Positions 1-5,106 of a stretch of 5,540 nt of DNA are shown here, one piece after another (position 1 is the first letter of the stretch; each line of letters starts with the position of its first letter). The stretch comes from Collinsella sp. Its GTDB lineage: Bacteria; Actinomycetota; Coriobacteriia; Coriobacteriales; Coriobacteriaceae. The DNA lies in NCBI GenBank assembly GCA_019414545.1, contig DXLV01000038.1:1-5540 (forward strand), read 5' to 3'. The position numbers were made by a program, and so were the translations under genes. The notes under the pieces were generated by a model. It was given only the letters and a program-made list of their open reading frames with translations. It had not been told where the DNA came from and did no database searches.

Positions 1-29
1 GAAAAGTGCGAACATAAAAACAGTTTCAT
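1..29 (-). CDS. 5' end of an unidentified CDS, possibly a PepE/S51-like protein
   Basis: The minus strand carries an AAAGGAG ribosome binding site (plus-strand 37-43), a 7-base spacer and an ATG at 29-27. It then stays open for nine codons (MKLFLCSHF) to the window edge. RBS strength and spacing make this a convincing start although almost the whole gene lies outside. An MKLFLCSxF-type opening is what I recall for small type 1 glutamine amidotransferase-like / peptidase S51 (PepE, YgaJ) proteins, where it forms the first beta strand. Nine residues cannot establish a family, so that identity is only a suggestion. The gene reads away from the dehydrogenase and from the hairpin-rich region at 130-530, and its upstream DNA is much more AT-rich than the rest of the window. 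Confidence 0.6.
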
Positions 30-75
30 CAATATTCTCCTTTATATATAAATTCTTATTTGTTGAACTAAGCCG

Positions 76-84
76 TGTATACCA
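76..84 (-). promoter_or_regulatory. Possible extended -10 promoter for the leftward gene
   Basis: Read on the minus strand this site is TGG followed by TATACA, an extended -10 pattern (TGn plus a 4/6 hexamer). It would place a start near base 69 and give a leader of about 40 bases before the ATG at 29. No good -35 element is visible at the usual distance, which an extended -10 can tolerate. The TATATA-rich stretch nearer the gene (42-50) would start transcription too close to the ribosome binding site. Confidence 0.3.
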
Positions 85-136
85 TACTCTCCAATGAAAG
101 AACGCCCTGATATAGCGAAATTTTGCCGTTTTCCTG

Positions 137-260
137 CGTACGTGCGTACACACTCCACAGGAATTCTAAGGGGCCTGCCCCCTTAGCACACGGACTTTGG
201 AACAAAGTCTAGTGTGTTACGCCTTGCCAGAGGTGTACAGGCTCCCGGTATGCACGTACG
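137..260 (+). other. Branched foldback element (long-range stem enclosing three hairpins)
   Basis: CGTACGTGCGTAC (137-149) pairs with GTATGCACGTACG (248-260) over 13 bp with one G-U wobble. That wobble is a pair only in plus-strand RNA and becomes C-A on the other strand. Inside lie a perfect 8-bp hairpin (CTAAGGGG 166-173 with CCCCTTAG 179-186) and, directly after it, a hairpin with arms CACAC 187-191 / GTGTG 212-216 and GACTTTG 193-199 / CAAAGTC 203-209 around a GAA loop. A weaker stem joins GCCT 221-224 and AGGC 239-242. Together they form a multi-helix junction. I do not recognise it as a known RNA class and see no protein in it. It could be a structured RNA, the end of a mobile element or a non-autonomous palindromic repeat. 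Confidence 0.5.
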
Positions 261-278
261 AAGCAATTGCCATCAATG

Positions 279-322
279 CGCCATATAAGTGGCGATCAAG
301 TTCGCATAAAGCGACCTTGATC
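279..322. other. Two abutting small hairpins without T-tract
   Basis: CGCCA (279-283) pairs with TGGCG (290-294) around TATAAG. Directly adjoining it, sharing base 294, GATCAAG (294-300) pairs with CTTGATC (316-322), continuing after one mismatch as TCGC (302-305) / GCGA (311-314) around an ATAAA loop. Neither has a U-run on either side, so neither is a terminator. They sit between the branched element on the left and three leftward terminators on the right. Function unknown. Confidence 0.45.
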
Positions 323-326
323 CCGC

Positions 327-369
327 AAAACAAAAGGCAGGATACCATCACCACGATGATACCCTGCCT
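327..369 (-). terminator. Leftward intrinsic terminator (third in series)
   Basis: Bases 335-349 and 355-369 form a 15-bp stem with a 5-base loop. The two apparent mismatches (342/362 and 345/359) are A-C on the plus strand but G-U wobbles in minus-strand RNA, so the helix is continuous only when transcribed leftward. The minus strand continues with TTTTGTTTT (335-327). Strand-specific pairing plus T-tract make a leftward terminator the best reading. No gene separates it from the terminator at 421-472; it may back up that one or end an unrecognised short transcript. Confidence 0.65.
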
Positions 370-420
370 CTGTTCGTTCCTGTTTACCGTTCCGAGTAGT
401 CCTTCCGCAGAATTTCCGAT

Positions 421-472
421 AAACAAAAAACGTACCCGAACCCTTTCTCGTAAAGAATCGGGTTCGAGTACG
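421..472 (-). terminator. Leftward intrinsic terminator (second in series)
   Basis: CGTACCCGAACCC (431-443) pairs with GGGTTCGAGTACG (460-472). The one non-complementary position (436/467) is C-A on plus-strand RNA but G-U on minus-strand RNA, giving a continuous 13-bp stem leftward. An inner CTTT (443-446) / AAAG (452-455) can extend it if C443 is shared. The minus strand then runs TTTTTTGTTT (430-421). It lies about 20 bases beyond the terminator at 492-530 and probably acts as a second stop for the dehydrogenase transcript. Confidence 0.7.
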
Positions 473-491
473 AACTGAATGCTGGAGCAAT

Positions 492-530
492 AAAAAACCA
501 CCAGAAAGGTGCCCCCTTTGTGGTGGTTTT
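492..530 (-). terminator. Terminator of the dehydrogenase gene
   Basis: AAAACCACCA (494-503) pairs with TGGTGGTTTT (521-530). After a single mismatch, AAAGG (505-509) pairs with CCTTT (515-519) around a 5-base loop. On the minus strand the stem is followed by TTTTTTATT, and it begins about 10 bases past the dehydrogenase stop codon at 542-540. The plus strand ends in only four T residues, so leftward activity is stronger, though some bidirectional activity is possible. Confidence 0.85.
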
Positions 531-539
531 GGGCCAGTC

Positions 540-1622
540 CTAGAGCGTGTGGCCGTAAGCGTCGGCAGCCTTGATGGCGGCGGCGAACTTTTCGTCGGTG
601 AAGGGCTCGGGGTTTCCCTGCTTCCACTCGTTGGTGGTGTGCGCGTACTCGCACAGGGCGGGGATATCGGACTCGGAAAGCCCGACCTGCTCAAGCGTCA
701 CGGGCAGTCCCATCTGCTTGTTAAAGGCTGAGTAGCGCTCAAGGTTCTCGGTATCGCCCGTGTAGGCAAAAAGCACGAGCACGCCCAGGCTCACGACCTC
801 GCCATGCAGGTAGGTGCCCTCGCGCGGAATGCTGCAGGTGGCGTTGTAGAACGCATGCGCCACGCTCGAGTTGTAGTAGTAATCGTTTTGGTTGGTCAGG
901 TTGGAGACGTAGCCCGTGTTGACCACGATATCGAGCGCGATCTGCTTGACGGCCTCGGTCGACAGGTGCTGGCGAACGTCCTCAAGACCCTGCACGCCAT
1001 AGGTAAACAGCGGCTCGGAGCAGGTGTGTGCGAGCGCCAGGCCAAGACCGGCGGTGTGCTCCAGGTTGCCGGCGCTCGTGGCGTATTCGACCTCGGGCTG
1101 CTTGGACAGGGCATCGCCCACGCCGGCCCAGAAGTACTCCGCCGGAGCCTCGGCGATGATCTTGGGGTTGATGAAGATGTGCGCGGGGCGGTTGGGGTAC
1201 GAATAGCCCTCGAGCGAGCCGTCGTCGTTGTAGACAACGGCAATGGCGGTCGCGGCCGAGCAGTTGGAGCAGATCGTCGGTACCGTAAAGACGATCTTCT
1301 TGAGCTCGATGGCCGCCGTCTTGACGGTGTCGAGCGCTTTGCCGCCGCCGCATGCGATGAGCACGTCGGCTTCCTGGCAGGCAGGGGAGTTCACGACCTT
1401 GGCGATATTGGCACGCGTACTGTTGGTGCCATAGACGCGCGTCTCCAGAACCTCGATATCGGTACCTTCAAGCGCCGCCGCGATACCCGGCAGCGCCGCA
1501 GCCAGGGCTCGCTTGCCGCCAATGATGGCGACCTTGGTCGCTCCGTACTCTGCCAGTGCGGCGGGCAGCTCGTCAAAGCAGTCCTCGCCGACGGTGTAGT
1601 CGCTCATTCCAATCGTGCGCAT
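540..1622 (-). CDS. Iron/zinc-containing alcohol dehydrogenase, glycerol-dehydrogenase-like
   Basis: This 360-residue protein is a full-length member of the group III metal-dependent alcohol dehydrogenase family, GldA/EgsA branch: cytoplasmic NAD(P)-linked oxidoreductases acting on polyols or hydroxy acids. The N-terminal half is a Rossmann-like dinucleotide fold, with IIGGK (33-37) and the GGGK-x2-D signature (92-95, D98) for pyrophosphate binding, then VPTICSNCSA (114-123). The C-terminal helical half has the expected metal ligands: D170 in GVGDALSK, H256 in VAHAFYN and H273 in LHGEV. GldA proteins I recall have AHAxHNG at the second site; here the next His is Tyr259, so the substrate may not be glycerol. 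The ATG at 1622 is preferred because AGAAGG (1633-1628) lies 5 bases upstream; the next in-frame ATG (codon 6) has no comparable site. It is a single divergent gene ending in tandem terminators. Family call firm, substrate unknown. Confidence 0.9.
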   Translation of the reverse strand: MRTIGMSDYTVGEDCFDELPAALAEYGATKVAIIGGKRALAAALPGIAAALEGTDIEVLETRVYGTNSTRANIAKVVNSPACQEADVLIACGGGKALDTVKTAAIELKKIVFTVPTICSNCSAATAIAVVYNDDGSLEGYSYPNRPAHIFINPKIIAEAPAEYFWAGVGDALSKQPEVEYATSAGNLEHTAGLGLALAHTCSEPLFTYGVQGLEDVRQHLSTEAVKQIALDIVVNTGYVSNLTNQNDYYYNSSVAHAFYNATCSIPREGTYLHGEVVSLGVLVLFAYTGDTENLERYSAFNKQMGLPVTLEQVGLSESDIPALCEYAHTTNEWKQGNPEPFTDEKFAAAIKAADAYGHTL

Positions 1623-1736
1623 AGCGGCCTTCTTTCGTTCGATAAAGTGCTTTCAGGTATTTTGCTCCAAGTGAGTGCTTGCGACCGCGAGAAGTTTCTA
1701 AAGTATGAAACCGATGTTGAGGGTTTTTCGCCGGCG

Positions 1737-1764
1737 TTGACCGTGCTACCATACAGCGCATAAG
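1737..1764 (+). promoter_or_regulatory. Probable sigma-70-type promoter of the ileS leader
   Basis: TTGACC (1737-1742, 5/6 to consensus) is followed after 16 bases by CATAAG (1759-1764, 4/6). The start would fall at about 1770-1772, exactly where the T-box Stem I begins (GGGAC at 1773). That agreement with an independently recognised RNA boundary is the main support. Confidence 0.55.
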
Positions 1765-1771
1765 CGTTGAT

Positions 1772-2067
1772 GGGGACGAGTAGTCGGCCGTCCGCATGCT
1801 ACAGAGAGCGGGGAGCGCTGAGAACCCGTGCATGCGACCGATGAAAATCACCCCGGAGCTGCGGTCCCAACGGACGTGCCGCGCAGGTTCGTCTTAGTAG
1901 ACATCGCCGAGATGGTCGTCGATACAGACCAGCCGAGTAACGGATGCGAGCGCGCAAATACGCGGGCGAGGGCATCTAAGCTGGGTGGTTAAACGAAGAG
2001 CTTTTGCGGGCGCACAGCCCGTTTTGTGGCGCTTCGTCCCAGCTTGTAGGGACGGGCGCTTTTTTTG
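1772..2067 (+). ncRNA. T-box riboswitch (tRNA-Ile), transcription attenuator of ileS
   Basis: The leader has the ordered parts of a T-box. Stem I base: GGGAC (1773-1777) with GTCCC (1864-1868). AGTA box at 1779-1782; TCGG (1784-1787) / CCGA (1838-1841); CGCATGC (1793-1799) / GCATGCG (1830-1836). AGAGAG lies at 1803-1808 and a GNTG-type terminal loop, GCTGAGA, at 1817-1823 above CGGG/CCCG. In the specifier loop, GAA (1843-1845) precedes AUC (1847-1849), an isoleucine codon, followed by A1850 and CCCCGGAG. A Stem III hairpin occupies 1943-1976 (GATGC/GCATC). The antiterminator pairs AAGCTGGG (1978-1985) with CCCAGCTT (2038-2045) and ACGAAG (1993-1998) with CTTCGT (2032-2037), leaving a 7-base bulge TGGTTAA (1986-1992). 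Its TGGU can pair with the ACCA end of tRNA-Ile (A73). Uncharged tRNA-Ile should stabilise this form and allow read-through into ileS. The second half of the bulge departs from the UGGNACC consensus. Stem II (1869-1942) was not resolved. Confidence 0.9.
2029..2066 (+). terminator. T-box attenuator terminator
   Basis: GCGC (2029-2032) plus CGTCCC (2035-2040) pairs with GGGACG (2049-2054) plus GCGC (2056-2059), with a small asymmetric internal loop (TT against G). Seven T residues follow (2060-2066). The left arm is the same stretch used by the antiterminator (2032-2045), so the two helices exclude each other. This makes control transcriptional rather than translational. It ends 43 bases before the ileS start codon. 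Confidence 0.88.
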
Positions 2068-2109
2068 GTGCCCAGAGGGCGTGCGCGCCCATGACATGAA
2101 AGGGGTACC

Positions 2110-4911
2110 GTGGCAAACGAGTACAAGCAGACGATGAATCTGCCCAAGACCGGTTTTCCCATGCGTGCCGGTCTTTCCAAGTCCGAGCCTAAGCGACTCA
2201 AGGACTGGCAGGACAACAAGGTCTACGAGCAGGTTCTGAAGAAGAACGAGGGTCACAAGAAATTCGTGCTGCACGACGGCCCTCCGTACGCCAACGGCCC
2301 GATCCACATCGGCCACGCCATGAACAAGATCTCCAAGGACATGATCAACCGCTACTGGATGATGCAGGGCTATGAGGTCCCTTATGTCCCCGGTTGGGAC
2401 TGCCATGGTCAGCCGATCGAGCATAAGGTCGAGGAGAAGCTCGGCACCGAGAAGTTCAACCAGACCTCCACGGCTAAGATCCGCGAGCTCTGCAACAAGT
2501 TCGCGGTCGAGAACATCGAGCTGCAGAAGGCCGGTTTCCGCCGTCTGGGCGTGCTCGGCGACTGGGACAACCCCTACCTGACGCTTTATCACCAGCATGA
2601 CGCCGCCGACATCGAGGTCTTTAAGGCCATGTTCGATAAGGGCATGATCTATCGCGGTCACAAGCCCGTCCACTGGTGCAAGCACTGCCACACCGCACTC
2701 GCCGAGGCCGAGATAGAGTACTCCGACGAGACGAGCCCCTCCATCTTCGTTCGTTTTGAGATGACCTCCAAGCCCGCCGGCCTCGAGAACTTCGACGGCC
2801 CGGTCGACTTCATCATCTGGACGACTACGCCGTGGACCATCCCGTCCGACCAGGCCGTTTCCCTCAAGCCCGGTGCCGCCTACGTCGCCGTTGAACACGA
2901 GGGCCGTGCCGAGGTCATGCTCGAAGACCTGGCTCCCAAGTGCTGCGAGGAGTTTGGCTGGGAGTACACCCCGGTCATGGTCGACGGCAAGCCCTACGTG
3001 GTTCCTGCCGAGACCTTCCACCACATCCACTACAAGCAGCCGATCTTTGACGGCGTTGAGGGCGTGGCGCTGCTGGCCGATTACGTCGGTGTCGATGACG
3101 GTACCGGTATCGTCCACAACTCGCCCGGTCACGGCGTCGATGACTACTTTGCCTGCCTCAAGGAGGGCATCACCGACATCTGCATGCCGGTCGATGACGA
3201 CGGCAAGTTCTACACCGGCGAGGAGTTTGGTACCGGTGGCCCCTTCAGTGGCATGGATACCGACGAGGCCAACCCGCACATCATCGAGTTCCTGCGCGAG
3301 CGCGGCACCCTGGTCCTCGAGAAGAAGATCACGCACAGCTATCCGCACTGCTGGCGCTGCAAGCACCCGGTGCTCTTCCGTGCTACCGACCAGTGGTTTG
3401 TCTCGATGGACAAGACCGGTTTGCGCGAGCAGGCCGGCAAGGAGGTCCGTGAGAACGTCAAGTGGTATCCGGCCCACGCGGCCAACCGCATCGGTGCCAT
3501 GGTCGAGCAGCGTCCCGACTGGTGCATCAGCCGCCAGCGCAACTGGGGCGTGCCTATCCCCAGCTACACCTGCGCCGACTGCGGCGAGAAGGTCATGAAC
3601 GACGCCACTCTCGACGCCGTCATCAAGCTCTTCCACGAGAAGGGCTCCGACGCCTGGTTCACCGACGCTCCCGAGAGCTATCTTGGCGAGGCCTGCGTCT
3701 GCCCCAAGTGCGGTGGCCATCACCTCAAGGCCGATAAGGACATCCTCGACGTGTGGTGGGATTCCGGCGTCTCCTGGAAGGCCGTCTGCGAGTACCGTCC
3801 CGAGCTGGAGTATCCGGCGGATGTGTACCTCGAGGGCTCCGACCAGCACCGCGGTTGGTTCCAGAGCTCGCTGCTCACCTCGGTGGGCGCCAACGGCCAC
3901 GCTCCGTACAAGGCGGTCGTCTCGCAGGGCTTCACCCTCGACGGACAGGGCCGTAAGATGTCCAAGTCGCTCGGCAACGTCATCGACCCCAACAAGGTCT
4001 GCGACGAGATGGGCGCCGACATCATCCGCCTGTGGGTTGCCTCCGTCGATACCAGCTCCGACGTGTCCATCGACCACGAGATCCTTGCCCGTACGTCCGA
4101 TGCCTACCGTCGTTTCCGCAACACGCTGCGCTTCCTGCTCTCCGAGCTCGAGGGTCAGTTTGAGCCCGAAACCGACGGCGTCGCCTTTGCCGACCTGCTG
4201 CCGCTCGACAAGCTCATGGTTGCCCGTCTGACCCAGGTCCAGGCCGAGGTCGACGACGCTTACTCTTGCTACGAGTTCCCGCGCGCTTACCGTGCGCTTT
4301 ACGACTTCGTGGTTACCGAGCTTTCCAACGTGTACCTCGACGCCCTGAAGGATCGTCTGTACTGCGACAAGCCCGGTTCGCTCGAGCGCCGCAGCGCCCA
4401 GACCGTGCTTGCCGAGCTCTTCTCGATGCTCATGCGCGACCTGCAGCCGATCCTGTCCTACACGGTCGACGAGGCCATGGCCTATGCACCCGCCGGCTGC
4501 GTCGATCACCAGAAGTACGCCGCGCTGCTCGATTGGTACAAGTCGCCCATCACGGTTGACGAGGCCAATGAGTTTGAGGGCGTGCTCGATGCTTCTCTTG
4601 AGCTCCGTAGCGCCGTGACCAAGGCTCTTGAGGATGCCCGCTCCGCCGGCACCTTCACCAAGAGCCAGCAGGTCCGCGTCAAGGCGGTCGTTCCCGCTGA
4701 GATGTACGCGCTGCTGACCGGTGATAAGGCCGTCGACCTGGCCGAGTTCTACATCGTCTCCGATGTTGAACTGACCCACGGCGAGGAGCTTTCCGTTGCC
4801 ATTGAGGCTGCCGAGGGCGAGTGTTGCGACCGTTGCTGGAACTATCGCACCACCGTCGGCGAGTACAACGGCCACGCGCATATTTGCAAGCGCTGCGCTG
4901 ATGCGCTGTAG
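2110..4911 (+). CDS. ileS: Isoleucyl-tRNA synthetase
   Basis: This 933-residue, full-length cytoplasmic class Ia synthetase activates isoleucine with ATP and charges tRNA-Ile. Catalytic landmarks are HIGH (66-69), GWDCHG (95-100), GSDQHRGWF (576-584) and KMSKS (616-620). The CP1 editing domain carries WTTTPWTIP (237-245) and the HxxPGHGxDD stretch with H336 and D345. Cysteine pairs occur at C190/C193, C414/C417, C488/C491 and C531/C534. The C-terminal zinc finger has C906, C909, C926 and C929. Layout and length match the bacterial type 1 enzyme. The GTG at 2110 follows AAAGGGG with a 4-base spacer and begins the usual MANEYKQTMNLPKT N-terminus. The gene is under the T-box leader just upstream. 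Odd residues: D247 where editing domains usually have Asn, N337-S338 where Thr-Ala is usual, and Q606 instead of His before GF near KMSKS. Codon use is strongly biased (no TTA, CTA or TCA through almost the whole gene). Confidence 0.98.
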   Translation: MANEYKQTMNLPKTGFPMRAGLSKSEPKRLKDWQDNKVYEQVLKKNEGHKKFVLHDGPPYANGPIHIGHAMNKISKDMINRYWMMQGYEVPYVPGWDCHGQPIEHKVEEKLGTEKFNQTSTAKIRELCNKFAVENIELQKAGFRRLGVLGDWDNPYLTLYHQHDAADIEVFKAMFDKGMIYRGHKPVHWCKHCHTALAEAEIEYSDETSPSIFVRFEMTSKPAGLENFDGPVDFIIWTTTPWTIPSDQAVSLKPGAAYVAVEHEGRAEVMLEDLAPKCCEEFGWEYTPVMVDGKPYVVPAETFHHIHYKQPIFDGVEGVALLADYVGVDDGTGIVHNSPGHGVDDYFACLKEGITDICMPVDDDGKFYTGEEFGTGGPFSGMDTDEANPHIIEFLRERGTLVLEKKITHSYPHCWRCKHPVLFRATDQWFVSMDKTGLREQAGKEVRENVKWYPAHAANRIGAMVEQRPDWCISRQRNWGVPIPSYTCADCGEKVMNDATLDAVIKLFHEKGSDAWFTDAPESYLGEACVCPKCGGHHLKADKDILDVWWDSGVSWKAVCEYRPELEYPADVYLEGSDQHRGWFQSSLLTSVGANGHAPYKAVVSQGFTLDGQGRKMSKSLGNVIDPNKVCDEMGADIIRLWVASVDTSSDVSIDHEILARTSDAYRRFRNTLRFLLSELEGQFEPETDGVAFADLLPLDKLMVARLTQVQAEVDDAYSCYEFPRAYRALYDFVVTELSNVYLDALKDRLYCDKPGSLERRSAQTVLAELFSMLMRDLQPILSYTVDEAMAYAPAGCVDHQKYAALLDWYKSPITVDEANEFEGVLDASLELRSAVTKALEDARSAGTFTKSQQVRVKAVVPAEMYALLTGDKAVDLAEFYIVSDVELTHGEELSVAIEAAEGECCDRCWNYRTTVGEYNGHAHICKRCADAL

Positions 4912-4942
4912 GTTACGGCGTTCGTAGAACGCCGTAACCTAC
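4908..4942. repeat. Perfect 16-bp palindrome overlapping the ileS stop codon
   Basis: Bases 4908-4923 are exactly complementary to 4927-4942, leaving a 3-base GTA loop. The left arm begins in the last sense codon and includes the TAG stop (4909-4911). No T-tract follows in either direction, so this is not a standard intrinsic terminator. It may protect the ileS mRNA 3' end, mark a repeat insertion, or be part of the larger foldback region to its right. Confidence 0.7.
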
Positions 4943-4949
4943 CGACGCT

Positions 4950-5049
4950 GCAAACGCCCCTAAGCGGCAATCTGACGTTCAATCGTCGGTCGCGTACCGA
5001 AGTACGCTTCCCTCCTCTTTCACGTCACCTTGCTCGCTTAGGGACGTTT
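4950..5049. repeat. 100-base nested foldback element
   Basis: Three nested inverted repeats share one centre. The outer stem pairs AAACG (4952-4956) with CGTTT (5045-5049), CCCTAAGCG (4958-4966) with CGCTTAGGG (5035-5043) and GCAA (4967-4970) with TTGC (5030-5033): 18 bp with one mismatch and one bulged base. The middle stem is TGACGT (4973-4978) with ACGTCA (5022-5027). The inner one is GCGTAC (4992-4997) with GTACGC (5002-5007) closing a CGAA loop. No open reading frame or known RNA motif is recognised. It could be a structured RNA or a dispersed palindromic repeat. Confidence 0.55.
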
Positions 5050-5055
5050 TCGCTG

Positions 5056-5085
5056 TTGACGACGGTAATGCGGCGTTTCTATTGT
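5056..5085 (+). promoter_or_regulatory. Candidate promoter inside the ileS-lspA spacer
   Basis: TTGACG (5056-5061, 5/6) lies 18 bases before TATTGT (5080-5085, 4/6). Transcription would begin near 5092, run through the palindrome at 5107-5163 and stop at the terminator ending about 5216, giving an RNA of roughly 125 bases with no evident coding potential. This is pattern matching only. Confidence 0.25.
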
Positions 5086-5106
5086 TGGAACTAGAGCCTT
5101 TTCTTT

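Noticed and set aside
137..260. Group II intron domain V, 6S RNA, RNase P or SRP RNA as explanation of the branched element
   Set aside because: None of the diagnostic sequences of those RNAs is visible on either strand.
457..470. GGGTTCGAGTA, resembling a tRNA T-arm and a possible attachment-site remnant
   Set aside because: The flanking five bases on each side do not form a T-stem and no acceptor or anticodon arm is found; the sequence is explained as an arm of the leftward terminator.
197..478. 93-codon plus-strand frame starting with TTG
   Set aside because: It crosses four strong hairpins and a leftward terminator, lacks a good ribosome binding site and shows no protein-like pattern.
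1642..1670. Possible dehydrogenase promoter on the minus strand (TTGGAG, 17 bases, CTTTAT)
   Set aside because: Each hexamer matches only three of six consensus positions; too weak to annotate, although a promoter must lie somewhere between 1623 and about 1740.
804..1763. 319-codon plus-strand frame opposite the dehydrogenase
   Set aside because: The opposite strand encodes a clear enzyme with all family motifs; this frame is a codon-bias shadow without domain features or a ribosome binding site.
2096..2137. Short upstream frame starting ATGAAAGGG that overlaps the ileS start
   Set aside because: Its start lies just before the ileS ribosome binding site, it has no good site of its own, and it ends after 13 codons.
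1894..4881. Very long antisense open frame opposite ileS
   Set aside because: It is in codon register with ileS, begins inside that gene, has a low-complexity Val/Leu/Gly/Asp composition and runs into the T-box; it is a by-product of codon bias.
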